A stretch of DNA of 64,000 nt, taken from positions 248,001 to 312,000 of the forward strand of contig NZ_APHJ01000021.1 of NCBI RefSeq assembly GCF_000403785.1, given 5' to 3'. The DNA comes from Gillisia sp. CAL575. GTDB lineage: Bacteria; Bacteroidota; Bacteroidia; Flavobacteriales; Flavobacteriaceae. A program made the position numbers and the translations under genes. Shown piece after piece: positions 1 to 9,485 of this stretch. The first letter of the stretch is position 1; each line of letters starts with the position of its first letter. The notes under the pieces were generated by a model that ran no database searches, was not told the origin of the DNA, and worked only from the letters and a program-made list of their open reading frames with translations.

Positions 1-432
1 TTTCTGCTTCATGTAGCTCATGGTACAGATATTTTTTTAGTGATCGCGGTAAGTGACTTACCAGCAAGCATTAAACATTTTTTACTGTTTACTTTTGGAA
101 CCATTTCACAAGGAGATCTTCATAAAGTTGCAGCAGCATTTACATTTGGTCGTGAAGGATTAATTCCAAATATGTTCACTTCTATAATTAATAATATTCA
201 ACAGCAATTCCCTGAAGAAGATCTTAAACTATTTAAATATTATTTTGACCGACATATAGAGCTAGATGCAGATGAGCATGGTCCAATGGCTTTTAAAATG
301 GTGGAGGAATTATGTGAAAATGACCCAATAAAAATAAACGAGGTAAAAGAGGTTGCTGAAAATGCTCTTAAGAGTAGAATAACTTTATGGGATGGGATTT
401 TAAAGGAAATAGAATCCGAAGTTCTGGCTTAA
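1..432 (+). CDS. DUF3050 family protein, 5' end outside window
   Basis: The reading frame is open from base 1 to the stop at 430-432, so this is the last 143 residues of a longer gene; the GTG at 40 is an internal codon. The segment AAAFTFGREGLIPNMF followed by a helix ending in HIELDADEHGPMA is the signature of DUF3050 proteins, which belong to the heme-oxygenase-like helical superfamily. Two His/Glu/Asp-rich stretches (HIELDADEH) could be metal or cofactor ligands, but no activity is established for the family. The gene stands alone here, transcribed toward the PUL. Family call is fairly sure, function unknown. Confidence 0.75.
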   Translation, partial: FLLHVAHGTDIFLVIAVSDLPASIKHFLLFTFGTISQGDLHKVAAAFTFGREGLIPNMFTSIINNIQQQFPEEDLKLFKYYFDRHIELDADEHGPMAFKMVEELCENDPIKINEVKEVAENALKSRITLWDGILKEIESEVLA

Positions 433-731
433 ACTGAATGATCTTCGCTTTTGTGCCAATAATTACGTAACCAGCTATATTCAGTTTCGTAATCATATTG
501 AGCTTTTTAAAAAAATATTCTTGAATTCCTGGTGATAAAAAGTATCTCAAGTAAGATCCGATTTCACTGAGATCCTTCGACAGGCTCAGGATGACAATGG
601 AACACTCACACCATCAAGAACTAGTTTCAGCTTCCATTAGATGCGACCCTGGAACAAGTTCAGGGTGACGAGATGGTATTATCTTCTACAAAAAAACCTG
701 AATAAGCATGACGTATAATATTTTAAAGATT
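433..731. other. Intergenic region with REP-like repeats
   Basis: No credible gene. The stretch separates two convergent genes (DUF3050 and GH43) and its right half is made of short imperfect inverted repeats, annotated separately. No clear U-tailed terminator was found. Confidence 0.6.
569..672. repeat. REP-like intergenic repeat, copy 1
   Basis: Two inverted-repeat units sit 70 bp apart: ATCCT (572-576) pairs with AGGAT (588-592), and ACCCTG (646-651) pairs with CAGGGT (661-666). Each is followed by TGAC. The same vocabulary (CAGGATGAC, CAGGGTGAC, GAGACCCTG) recurs in other gaps of this window. Such elements are common between genes in Flavobacteriia; their function is unknown. Confidence 0.55.
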
Positions 732-2558
732 CTAATTACCACCTATAACATCACTCTTTTCTGAAATCCCATTTTCATTAAAGGCTTCTACCTGAAAAAA
801 GTATTCTGTAGCTACATTTAAAGCTTTTAGTTCGTAGTTATTTTTATCATAAATCAGCACAGAATTATTAAGCCTGTCTGGTTTAATACCCCAATACAGC
901 ACATAGCCTTGAGTATTGTCTATGCTCTCCCAATTTAAAGTGGCATTTCTTCTATCACTCTCTCTTTTCACTGCAAAGTTTTCTGGCTTAGATGGTTTTT
1001 TACCTGAACCTATTCCAAAAACCCTGAATTCTGAAATTGCTAAATATTTATTGGAACAAAACACATGTTTATATCTAACATACCTTGCTTCTATTTCTTT
1101 CTCAAATTGAATAAAAGCATGAGGTTGATCTCTTTGATTTTTGGAATAATCGGCTGCAATTTTCCAATTTTTCTTATCTGTTGAAGCTTCAATTATAAAC
1201 TGATGTTTCAAATTATCCGGACGGCCAAATACCTCAGCATTTACGTCGTGAAAATTGATTTGAGTGGCTTTTAAAGTCATTTTACTTCCCAGATCTACTG
1301 TGAAATAAATGGAATCATTATTCTGTTCAGAAACCCAAAAAGATCGGATATTTTCATCGGTAAGCTTGGAAATATCATAATTCTCCTCCAGCTTTTCGGG
1401 CGTATATCCTTGTTCAGTCTCTTCGATTGTTTTAGCATGAAGCGTTGCTAAAGGAGCATTAGTTTCAACAGACTTGTTATATGATAATAACATCCATCCT
1501 GTAAAGCGATTTTTGTGATTATCTACTTTTGCATCTGGTAAATAATGCGGGTAATCTCCATAAGCTGTATTTACGTACATCTGCCCATCCTCTTCGAATC
1601 CTGCAGGGTACATGCCAATTCGGCGTTCAAATTTATAGTTTACAGAGATTGGCATCGTTGCATAATGCCAATAATTTCCATTAAAATCTTGAACCGTACT
1701 TCCATGACCGGCGCCGTTTAAAAATCCTCCCGGTTTGTAGGAGATAGGATTGTATTCAGCATAAGTAAACGGTCCCAAAGGACTATCCCCTACATATACC
1801 CCATCTGCATAAACATTCCACTGTGTTCCGGGAGCCGCGTATTGCAAATAATATTTACCGTTATGCTTCGTCATCCAAGGTCCTTCAATAAATGGTTTTA
1901 CATCTGAATCGTGGTTATTTCCAAAACGTTCCCAACCATGTTCATCTGGGTGTAATGTTATTAGATCTACCGGTTCTCCAATTGGCACGTAGTTGTTATT
2001 TGGATCCAATTCCAATCCCTTAATTGGAAATAAGTTGGAAGAACCTTCGTAAACATATACCCGTTTATCATCGTCTACAAAGATCGCAGGATCATGAAGA
2101 GTATGTGGAATTACACTATAGGTGGTTTGCCAATCTCCTAATTTGGGATTGTCGGTTTTAATTAATGCGTTTACGCCGGAAGGATCTCCTATCACCAAGA
2201 TCTCATCTTCTGTCGCCCAAGCTGCAGGAGCATTAGAACCATTAAAATACCAGCTTTGTGGCTCTATGAATTCCCAATTAGACATGTCTTTGGAAAACCA
2301 ATATCCATGAGAACGGGTTACAAACATATAATACCCGTCTTTATAACGAACTACAGAAGGATCTGCCCCGCTCCTGTAACTCACATTTCTGAAGGCGTAA
2401 TGAGACATGTAAGAATAGTCTATATCTATAGGGTTACAATAAGCAGTAAAACCTTGTTTTACTTCAACTTCATCGGATTTCTGTGATGTTGATTTAATTT
2501 CACTATCCCCACATGAAAAAATGAACACAAGTGATATAAGAAGCAGAAATTTTTTCAT
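732..2558 (-). CDS. GH43-like glycosidase with F5/8C and FN3 domains, lipoprotein
   Basis: A 608-residue protein with a lipoprotein signal (lipobox Cys at residue 16, followed by GDSE). Residues about 60-370 form a GH43-type five-bladed propeller: the three acidic catalytic residues of the family are visible as D66 (GADPSVV), D156 (LHDPAIF) and E225 (FIEGPW). Residues about 390-515 look like an F5/8C (discoidin) carbohydrate-binding domain and the last 90 like a fibronectin III domain. GH43 enzymes mostly attack arabinosides, xylosides or galactosides, so its bond in this glucan locus is not predictable. It is the last gene of the PUL, 20 bp after GH97. Family is secure, substrate is not. Confidence 0.8.
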   Translation of the reverse strand: MKKFLLLISLVFIFSCGDSEIKSTSQKSDEVEVKQGFTAYCNPIDIDYSYMSHYAFRNVSYRSGADPSVVRYKDGYYMFVTRSHGYWFSKDMSNWEFIEPQSWYFNGSNAPAAWATEDEILVIGDPSGVNALIKTDNPKLGDWQTTYSVIPHTLHDPAIFVDDDKRVYVYEGSSNLFPIKGLELDPNNNYVPIGEPVDLITLHPDEHGWERFGNNHDSDVKPFIEGPWMTKHNGKYYLQYAAPGTQWNVYADGVYVGDSPLGPFTYAEYNPISYKPGGFLNGAGHGSTVQDFNGNYWHYATMPISVNYKFERRIGMYPAGFEEDGQMYVNTAYGDYPHYLPDAKVDNHKNRFTGWMLLSYNKSVETNAPLATLHAKTIEETEQGYTPEKLEENYDISKLTDENIRSFWVSEQNNDSIYFTVDLGSKMTLKATQINFHDVNAEVFGRPDNLKHQFIIEASTDKKNWKIAADYSKNQRDQPHAFIQFEKEIEARYVRYKHVFCSNKYLAISEFRVFGIGSGKKPSKPENFAVKRESDRRNATLNWESIDNTQGYVLYWGIKPDRLNNSVLIYDKNNYELKALNVATEYFFQVEAFNENGISEKSDVIGGN

Positions 2559-2578
2559 AATTCAGTTTTGCTTTTATT

Positions 2579-4678
2579 TTAATTAATTGGCACTATACTA
2601 ATAGCCGTTCCACCTCCAGCCGCCAAACTGAGTTTTAGTTTTGATTTACTTGTAACTGTTTGCTCTTTTATGGAATAGCTCTTTGGATTAGCTTTCCAAT
2701 CGGCATCTTTTCCATCTTGGTAGATAATAGCTTTGTATTTTTTGTCTGGAGATAAGAAATCAAGTTTTATTTCTGTTTTTCTTGAATTTTCATCGGTGAT
2801 CGCACCTAAGAACCAAGCCTCCGAGTTTTTATCTTTTCTTACAACAGTTAGATAATCCCCTGGTTCGGCTTCAAGATATATGGATTCTTGCCAATCTGCC
2901 GGTACATCTTTTATAAATTGAAAAGCATCCAGATATCTCTCGTAATTCTCTGGTAAATCTGCAGCCATTTGTAAAGGCGAGTACATAGTGACATATAAAG
3001 CCAGTTGTTTAGCTAGAGTGGTATGTACTTGTTCTGTCTTGCTTGGGTCATAAATATTCATCTTTATCTCGAAGATCCCCGGAGTATAATCCATAGCACC
3101 TCCCAGCAATCTTGTAAACGGTAAAATGGTTTCATGCTTTGGATCGTTACCGGAACTCCATGCATTAAATTCATTTCCTCGTGCAGCTTCTGCTGCAATA
3201 TAATTAGGATACGTTCTGCTATATCCTGTGGGGCGAACACTTTCGTGAGAATTCACCATGATCTTATAATCTGCAGCTCGTTCTGCAACAAAATTAAAAT
3301 GATTCACCATTGTTTGCCCGTCATGATATTCACCTCTTGGGATAATCTTACCTACGTAACCTGACTTCACTGCCGGGTAATCATATTTTTTCATTAGATC
3401 GAAAGCTCTATCCAGATGTCTTTCATAATTTGCTACAGAGCCAGAAGTTTCATGATGCATGATCATCTTTACTCCCTTAGATTTAGCATATTCTGAAATT
3501 TCTTTAATATTGAAATCCGGGTAAGGCGTGGTAAAATCAAATACATCTTCTTTCCAATTCCCAAACCAGTCTTCCCAGCCTACATTCCAACCTTCTACCA
3601 ACACCCCGTCAAAACCATGTTTTGCAGCAAAATCTATATATCTTTTAGTATTCTCTGTAGTAGCGCCATGCTTTCCAGAAGGAATAAGTTCTTTAGATGC
3701 TGCATTTTGAGCATTTTGGCTCCCTGCAAAATCCCATGTGGATTTACCAACATGCATTTCCCACCAAATTCCAATATATTTCATTGGCTTAATCCAGGAA
3801 GTATCATCAATTTTATTAGGTTCATTAAGATTCAAGATCATTTTTGAACTTACAATATCACGGGCATCATCACTCACCATAATAGTTCTCCAGGGAGAAA
3901 CGGAAGGCGTTCTTAAATAAGCTTTATCTCCAAGTGCATTTGGAACTAATTGCGATGTAAGTTGAAAATTTTCAATATCTACATTTAAGTGCATCACAGG
4001 ATAATTGACCACCGCAGCTTCAAAAATATTGAGATACAAGCCATCATTAGATTTCATCATCAATGGTGATTGCACCCTATAATTGCTTTCAATACTTTTA
4101 AGAGCGATCCCGTTATTTGAATCCAATTTGGAATTGTCTATTTCAGATAGCTTAGTTTCAGAATACACATATTCCTGACTGTCATAATCTCCTGGAATCC
4201 AAAAAGTTTTATGATCTCCGGTAAGATTGAATTCTGTATTCTCTTCAGAAACAATAAAATATCTAACTGTATCTTCCTCCGGAAATTCATATCTAAACGC
4301 TACGCCTTCATCATATACCTTAAAAACGATATCAAATTTTTTATTGGTTTCCTTTTGAAGCAAATGAAACCTAACCTGATTGTAACGATTTCTGATGGTG
4401 GATTGCTCTCCCAATACAGGATCCCAGGTTTCATCAATATTAGTTTCCTCTTTATTTACAAGGCTGAAACCACTCGTAAGAGAAGTATCTTCTTTTAAAG
4501 AAACACCCAATTTACTAGCTTTAATTACTTCCTTGCCTTTATAATTAACTTTATAAATAGGTTCTCCTTCCGTACTTAGGGAGAATTCTACCTGTATATC
4601 TTTTGAGGGAGATTGGATCTTTTGTGCTGAAAGGGTGAAAAAAGAACACGCCAATAATAAAAAAGATAATTTTTTCAT
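2579..4678 (-). CDS. GH97 glycosidase, SusB-type (inverting alpha-glucosidase class)
   Basis: A 699-residue protein with an N-terminal signal peptide (cleavage likely near LSAQ), an N-terminal beta-sandwich and a catalytic barrel. E410 (MHHETSG), E479 (NSHES) and E503 (GNEFNAW) have the same mutual spacing (69 and 24 residues) as the catalytic glutamates E439, E508 and E532 of SusB from Bacteroides thetaiotaomicron. The place where retaining GH97 alpha-galactosidases carry an Asp nucleophile reads VKSGYVG, without Asp. This supports an inverting alpha-glucosidase in the periplasm. It lies in the PUL between GH3 and GH43 and is unexpected in a purely beta-glucan locus. LLAC in the signal leaves open that it is a lipoprotein. 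Confidence 0.87.
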   Translation of the reverse strand: MKKLSFLLLACSFFTLSAQKIQSPSKDIQVEFSLSTEGEPIYKVNYKGKEVIKASKLGVSLKEDTSLTSGFSLVNKEETNIDETWDPVLGEQSTIRNRYNQVRFHLLQKETNKKFDIVFKVYDEGVAFRYEFPEEDTVRYFIVSEENTEFNLTGDHKTFWIPGDYDSQEYVYSETKLSEIDNSKLDSNNGIALKSIESNYRVQSPLMMKSNDGLYLNIFEAAVVNYPVMHLNVDIENFQLTSQLVPNALGDKAYLRTPSVSPWRTIMVSDDARDIVSSKMILNLNEPNKIDDTSWIKPMKYIGIWWEMHVGKSTWDFAGSQNAQNAASKELIPSGKHGATTENTKRYIDFAAKHGFDGVLVEGWNVGWEDWFGNWKEDVFDFTTPYPDFNIKEISEYAKSKGVKMIMHHETSGSVANYERHLDRAFDLMKKYDYPAVKSGYVGKIIPRGEYHDGQTMVNHFNFVAERAADYKIMVNSHESVRPTGYSRTYPNYIAAEAARGNEFNAWSSGNDPKHETILPFTRLLGGAMDYTPGIFEIKMNIYDPSKTEQVHTTLAKQLALYVTMYSPLQMAADLPENYERYLDAFQFIKDVPADWQESIYLEAEPGDYLTVVRKDKNSEAWFLGAITDENSRKTEIKLDFLSPDKKYKAIIYQDGKDADWKANPKSYSIKEQTVTSKSKLKLSLAAGGGTAISIVPIN

Positions 4679-4700
4679 ATATTTTATTTTATTCGAACCT

Positions 4701-4729
4701 ATTACTTAATAAGTTCAAATTTAGTTTTT
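4701..4729 (-). repeat. Diverged duplicate of the 3' end of the GH3 gene
   Basis: Twenty-nine bases here match 4849-4877, the end of the GH3 gene, with two T/C differences. Read on the minus strand the copy encodes KTKFELIK plus a TAA stop, against KTKFELVK plus TAA in the real gene. The two copies bracket about 120 bp of REP-like sequence. Confidence 0.75.
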
Positions 4730-4730
4730 T

Positions 4731-4848
4731 CATCATGCTGTTCCGATAGCTATCGGAATTGTTTCAGCATCCCAGTACGTCTAGATTAATGAGACCCTGA
4801 ATCAAGCTGGTCAAGTCCTTGCGGGACGTAAAACGGATATACGAGCTA
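4731..4848. repeat. REP-like composite element, copy 2
   Basis: Contains a perfect 18-bp palindrome, TTCCGATAGCTATCGGAA (4741-4758), framed by ATGCTG (4735-4740) and CAGCAT (4765-4770), so a long hairpin can form. Downstream GAGACCCTGAATCAAG resembles the second unit of copy 1. It lies between GH3 and GH97, flanked by the 29-bp repeat described separately. It may influence expression of the downstream GH97-GH43 pair. Confidence 0.6.
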
Positions 4849-4849
4849 A

Positions 4850-7213
4850 TTACTTAACAAGCTCAAATTTAGTTTTTAGTGTTTCATTAGAGTTGGTACC
4901 AACAAATACCTCAAAATCTCCGGACTCTGCAACAAAATCCAAATCATAATTATAGAATTTTAGGTCTTCTACCGTTAATTTGAAAGTCACAATTTTAGTT
5001 TCCCCTTTTTTCAAGAATATCTTTTGAAAACCCTTTAACTGTTTAACAGGTCTGGTTACAGATCCTACGAGATCTCTTATGTACAATTGCACAATTTCTT
5101 TCCCATCGTAATTCCCTGTGTTTTGAACTGTCACAGAAACCTCTAAAGATTCATTTTCCTTTAATTGATCTGAGCTTAATTTCAAATTATCATATTTAAA
5201 GTTGGTATAGCTTAATCCGTAACCGAACGGATACAAGGGTTCATTACGTTCATCTATATAATTTGAACGGAATTTTTCAAACTTCCCTTCTGAGTTGCTA
5301 AGTGGTCTTCCGGTGTTTTTATGACTGTAATAAATTGGAATCTGACCTACACTTCTAGGAAATGTTGCGGTGATTTTTGCTGAAGGGTTTACATCTCCAA
5401 ACAATACATCTGCAATAGCATAACCAGCTTCTGTTCCGGCAAACCAAACATCTAGGATCGCAGGAACCGTTTCATTTTCTTCAGTAAGAACTAAGGGACG
5501 CCCATTAAATAAAACTAAGATCACCGGTTTTCCTGTTTTCAGCAATGCTTGGAGTAGATCTTTTTGAGCCTGAGGAATAGAAATATTTGTTCGGCTACTG
5601 CTTTCCCCACTCAGTTCTGCAGATTCACCAATTGCTGCAATAATAACATTTGCTTTTGAGGCAATAGCTATCGCCTCTTTTAAGAGTTCCTCATCAGATC
5701 TGCCATCTCTTGGGATCTCCTTTCCAAACATAGTACCCCTTTCTTCAAGCCCTTTATCGTATGAGAGATTACTTCCTTTTGCATATAATACAGAACCAGA
5801 ACTGCCAACCACTTCCTTAATCCCTTGAAGCACAGAAATAGATTTATCCTGAGGGGTTGCCACACTCCAGGTTCCTGCCATATTCTCACTGGTATTTGCC
5901 AAGGGACCAATAACTGCAATGATCTCAGATTTTTTAATCGGCAAAAGGTTGTTCTCGTTTTTCAACAAGACCATAGATTGTGAGGCCACTTTTCTAGCGA
6001 AAGCTCTATTTTCTGAAGTAAATATTTCTGATTTTGCCCTATTTACATCAATATACCTATATGGATCTTCAAATAAACCTAACTCATATTTTGACTCTAA
6101 AATCCTTCTTACAGAAGCATCAACTTTCTCTATGGAGACTTTATCCTCATCTAATGATTTCTTTAGAGTTGAAACAAAACCTTCTCCTACCATATCCATA
6201 TCTACACCTGCATTCAATGCTAATGCGGAAACAGCTTGTAGATCTCCCATTCCGTGATCTATCATTTCATTAATTCCTGTATAATCTGTAACTAAAAATC
6301 CTGAAAAACCCCATTGAGATCTTAATACATCTGTAAGCAACCACTTATTCCCTGTAGCAGGAATCCCATCTACTTCATTAAACGAAGCCATAACCGATCC
6401 CACTCCGGCATCTATTGCCGCTTTATATGGTGGGAAATAGTCGTTATACATACGTATTCTACTCATATCCACGGTGTTGTAATCTCTTCCCGCTTCAGAA
6501 GCGCCATACAAGGCAAAATGCTTAACAGTAGAAAGTATAGTGTTATTCTTACTTAGATCATCGCCTTGATAGCCATGAACCATAGCTTTTGCAATTTCAC
6601 CTCCCAAATATGGATCTTCCCCATTCCCTTCAGAAACACGTCCCCATCTTGGATCTCTCGAAATATCTACCATAGGAGAAAATGTCCAATTAATACCATC
6701 GGCGCTTGCTTCTTGTGCTGCAATTCTTGCGGTTTCTTGTATTAAAGGCATGTCCCAACTAGTGGACAATCCTAGAGGAATTGGAAAGGTAGTTTCATAA
6801 CCATGAATTACATCCATTCCAAATAATAAGGGAATTTTAAGTCGACTCTCTTCGACTGCGATCTTTTGAACTTCTTTTATTTTTTCAACAGATTTAATAT
6901 TAAATAAGCCTCCTATTTTCCCCTCTTTTATTTTCGTGGCAACATCAGAACTTTTGGACTGGCCAGTTGTGATATCCCCAGAAGAAGGTAAATTTAGCTG
7001 ACCCAATTTCTCTTCCAATGTCATTAAGGCAATTAGGGAATCGATTTTCTTATCCATTTTGACCTTATCTGCCTTAAAGGCTGAATAATCTATGCTTTGA
7101 CTTTTATTTGAGCTGGCATTATCTTGAGCATTCATAGCAAAAGAGCAACCGCATATTGCTAGTAAAATCAGGTTCTTTTTCAACATCGGAATCTTATTTA
7201 TTGTGTAATTCAT
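4850..7213 (-). CDS. GH3 beta-glucosidase
   Basis: A 787-residue exported enzyme, typical length for BglX-like GH3. After a signal peptide (ending near FAMNAQ) come the (beta/alpha)8 domain, with KHFALYGASEAGRDY and the nucleophile segment GFLVTDYTGI (Asp of TDY), the alpha/beta sandwich domain (about residues 405-640) and a C-terminal FN3-like domain from about 690. GH3 members hydrolyse terminal beta-glucosides; characterised Bacteroides GH3 enzymes include beta-1,2-glucosidases acting on sophoro-oligosaccharides, which fits the neighbouring GH144 genes. A second ATG at 7186 gives a more compact signal peptide and may be the real start. The 3' end has been duplicated downstream. Confidence 0.88.
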   Translation of the reverse strand: MNYTINKIPMLKKNLILLAICGCSFAMNAQDNASSNKSQSIDYSAFKADKVKMDKKIDSLIALMTLEEKLGQLNLPSSGDITTGQSKSSDVATKIKEGKIGGLFNIKSVEKIKEVQKIAVEESRLKIPLLFGMDVIHGYETTFPIPLGLSTSWDMPLIQETARIAAQEASADGINWTFSPMVDISRDPRWGRVSEGNGEDPYLGGEIAKAMVHGYQGDDLSKNNTILSTVKHFALYGASEAGRDYNTVDMSRIRMYNDYFPPYKAAIDAGVGSVMASFNEVDGIPATGNKWLLTDVLRSQWGFSGFLVTDYTGINEMIDHGMGDLQAVSALALNAGVDMDMVGEGFVSTLKKSLDEDKVSIEKVDASVRRILESKYELGLFEDPYRYIDVNRAKSEIFTSENRAFARKVASQSMVLLKNENNLLPIKKSEIIAVIGPLANTSENMAGTWSVATPQDKSISVLQGIKEVVGSSGSVLYAKGSNLSYDKGLEERGTMFGKEIPRDGRSDEELLKEAIAIASKANVIIAAIGESAELSGESSSRTNISIPQAQKDLLQALLKTGKPVILVLFNGRPLVLTEENETVPAILDVWFAGTEAGYAIADVLFGDVNPSAKITATFPRSVGQIPIYYSHKNTGRPLSNSEGKFEKFRSNYIDERNEPLYPFGYGLSYTNFKYDNLKLSSDQLKENESLEVSVTVQNTGNYDGKEIVQLYIRDLVGSVTRPVKQLKGFQKIFLKKGETKIVTFKLTVEDLKFYNYDLDFVAESGDFEVFVGTNSNETLKTKFELVK

Positions 7214-7249
7214 TTATGATTTTCTTTTTAAATAAAAGAGAATGATAGC

Positions 7250-7966
7250 TTATTTGTTTTCAATCTTACTCTGACTCAATAACCAATCATAGAATTCTGG
7301 ATTATTATAAGTCTCTGTCCAGCTATTATGATTTGCATAAGGGTAAAGTGTATATTTCACGTCATTCCCTGCTTCTAAAAGAGTTTTCACCATCTGGTTG
7401 CTATTCTCTGGCAGCACCACATCATCTAAAGCTCCATGAAAAACCCAAATAGGCATATTTTTAATATGAGATATATTTCTATAGATAGGTCTATAAATTG
7501 CACCGCAAACTGGTGCCATAGCAGCAAAAAGTTCCGGATATTCTCCTCCAGTAGCCCACACACCATAACCTCCCATGCTTAATCCTGTGAGGTAAACTCT
7601 GCTTTCATCTATTCGGTTCTCTTTAATCACTTTATTAACCAGTGCTGCAACTTCATGTGGTTGCCAGTAAACTCCTTCAGGACATTGAGGAGCCAGTATA
7701 ACCGCATTAATTTCATTGCCATCTTTAATATATTGCAAGGGTCCATGTGCAGCTACTTTGGAAAGATCAGTCCCACGCTCTCCCGCTCCGTGAAGAAACA
7801 CAATAAGTGCAAAGTCTTCTGTAGAATCTTGATACCCTTTTGGAGTATGTAGCAGATAGTCAAGCTTTACAGGAATTTCTACCTTCTCATCAAAAGAATG
7901 CTCAGAAATCTGAGAAAACGATGAGGCATAAATGAAGATGAAAAGTAAGCCCAAATATTTTTTCAT
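7250..7966 (-). CDS. Secreted alpha/beta-hydrolase, carboxylesterase-like
   Basis: A 238-residue protein with a signal peptide (MKKYLGLLFIFIYASSFSQ). The alpha/beta-hydrolase fold is shown by the oxyanion segment FLHGAGERG, the nucleophile elbow GLSMGG (S130), an acid at D181/D182 (GALDDVV) and H213 (ANHNSW). It resembles PUL esterases of the CE1/phospholipase-carboxylesterase type. It sits between GH144 and GH3, 11 bp from the former, so it should be co-transcribed. A plausible job is to strip acyl groups that would block the glycosidases; that is inference. The substrate cannot be read from the sequence. Confidence 0.75.
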   Translation of the reverse strand: MKKYLGLLFIFIYASSFSQISEHSFDEKVEIPVKLDYLLHTPKGYQDSTEDFALIVFLHGAGERGTDLSKVAAHGPLQYIKDGNEINAVILAPQCPEGVYWQPHEVAALVNKVIKENRIDESRVYLTGLSMGGYGVWATGGEYPELFAAMAPVCGAIYRPIYRNISHIKNMPIWVFHGALDDVVLPENSNQMVKTLLEAGNDVKYTLYPYANHNSWTETYNNPEFYDWLLSQSKIENK

Positions 7967-7976
7967 ATTGATATTC

Positions 7977-9350
7977 TTAATATTGAAATCCTAATTTATC
8001 CAATCCAGTTTTAATTTCTTCAGCTCCCATAAAGAGATCCCAAATCAATCCAGACCTGTAGTTCTCTATCATTACAACCATTGGGCCTTGATCTATAGCT
8101 AAATATTTTGCTGCCACCCAATCTTCTTCCTCAAGGCTAAAAGCATCATAAAATCCCGCTGGACCCCAAGTTAGATCATGAAGATCATTGTAGAAATAAC
8201 TCATAGCTTTTAAAGATTCTTCCGGAGTGTATACAATAGAACTTATTGCGGCAGTAGGAGAGATTACACCTACATCATTCGTAGGGGAATGAGCGGTGTA
8301 ACCAATACTACCATCTTTATTTTTAGTATAACTTGCGGTTAAACCCCAAACATTTTCTCCATATCCCTCATAATTTTTAGGATTAGCAAGACAGTATAAA
8401 TAGTTGATCTTGGAATGATTGACATTTAAATCCCAGTACTCAGCATATTGATCTTTAAGCCCTTTCGGGTTTAATCCTAAATATGAATAATGAGACCAAA
8501 ATAATGGTCCTCCAAATTCTTCTGAACCATTATGCTTTACAATTAGTGGCAGGTCATACTTTTTATTTTCGGTTTTGATATTTCCATTTCTGGCCCATCC
8601 GTTGTGATAGGTTTTTGCCGATATAGAATGCTTAGGGGACGCTGCAGCCAGTATATAAGTTATTAGAGTTTCGTTATATCCTTCTAATGGAAAATTCATT
8701 TCCCAAGCGTATTCTGGAGACCAGTGCCAATGCAAAACATCTTTATTATTGGTGTACCAGTACCAATCTATACCATTCCAAAGCTCATCATATTTAACTG
8801 CCACTGCTCTTTCTTCTTCATTTCCGTTTTTAAGGTATTCTCTTATCACTATAAAACCTTGTGCTAAAAAAGAAGTTTCTACAAGATCACCACCATTGTC
8901 CTTTTTCCCAAATGGTTTCGTTTTTCCAGTTTCACCATTTATCCAATGAGACCAGGCACCATGATATCTGTCGGCTTTTCCAAGAAAATCTGCTATCTTA
9001 TTTAACCGTTGAACCCCTTCTTCTCTAGGAATGAATTCTCTATCAATTCCTACGATTAAGGCCATTAAACCAAAACCAGAACCACCTGTGGTTACAATAT
9101 GTTTGTCATTTTGAGGATAATTATCATCAGGATGATATCTCTCTCTCGCCATTCCAGAATTAGGTTCAGCAAAATCCCAGTAATACTTTATAGTTTGACG
9201 TTGAACACTATCTAATAAAGCTTCTCCTTCTAATCTTTCAGTTTTATTAATATCTACAACTACAGCTTGTGTCTTATTTTCTTCAATTTTATGCTTACAC
9301 GAGACATTTAGAATTAGTGAAATTATTAAAAGGGCTTTGTAAATTTTCAT
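7977..9350 (-). CDS. GH144-type beta-1,2-glucanase (glucoamylase-fold), copy 1
   Basis: A 457-residue lipoprotein of the Glycoamylase (PF10091) domain family, to which GH144 belongs. Family hallmarks are YYWDFAEPNSGMARER, VTTGGSGFGLMALIVG, the ETSFLAQG segment, HWSPEYAWEMNFPLEGYNE, SPTNDVGVISPTAA and the C-terminal AIDQGPMVVMIENYRSGL. GH144 contains endo-beta-1,2-glucanases and exo-acting sophorose-releasing enzymes. The lipobox Cys is followed by KHKIEENK, without an immediate acidic run, so this copy is more likely periplasmic than the second one. The start is the ATG at 9350; the upstream TTG at 9368 is not needed. Endo or exo action cannot be decided. Confidence 0.82.
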   Translation of the reverse strand: MKIYKALLIISLILNVSCKHKIEENKTQAVVVDINKTERLEGEALLDSVQRQTIKYYWDFAEPNSGMARERYHPDDNYPQNDKHIVTTGGSGFGLMALIVGIDREFIPREEGVQRLNKIADFLGKADRYHGAWSHWINGETGKTKPFGKKDNGGDLVETSFLAQGFIVIREYLKNGNEEERAVAVKYDELWNGIDWYWYTNNKDVLHWHWSPEYAWEMNFPLEGYNETLITYILAAASPKHSISAKTYHNGWARNGNIKTENKKYDLPLIVKHNGSEEFGGPLFWSHYSYLGLNPKGLKDQYAEYWDLNVNHSKINYLYCLANPKNYEGYGENVWGLTASYTKNKDGSIGYTAHSPTNDVGVISPTAAISSIVYTPEESLKAMSYFYNDLHDLTWGPAGFYDAFSLEEEDWVAAKYLAIDQGPMVVMIENYRSGLIWDLFMGAEEIKTGLDKLGFQY

Positions 9351-9485
9351 GTATTGAATTTGTTTCAATTAGTTTAAAATATGTTGCCCTCCCATTATGG
9401 AAGTGCAACATATTTTACTAATTCAAAAAAGGATAATAAATTTTAGCTATTCATGGATATGATGATCCATAGAGGATCTATCTAA

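Noticed and set aside
40-432. Complete small gene starting with GTG at 40
   Set aside because: The frame is open back to base 1 and the protein begins in the middle of a DUF3050 domain, so it is a truncated gene.
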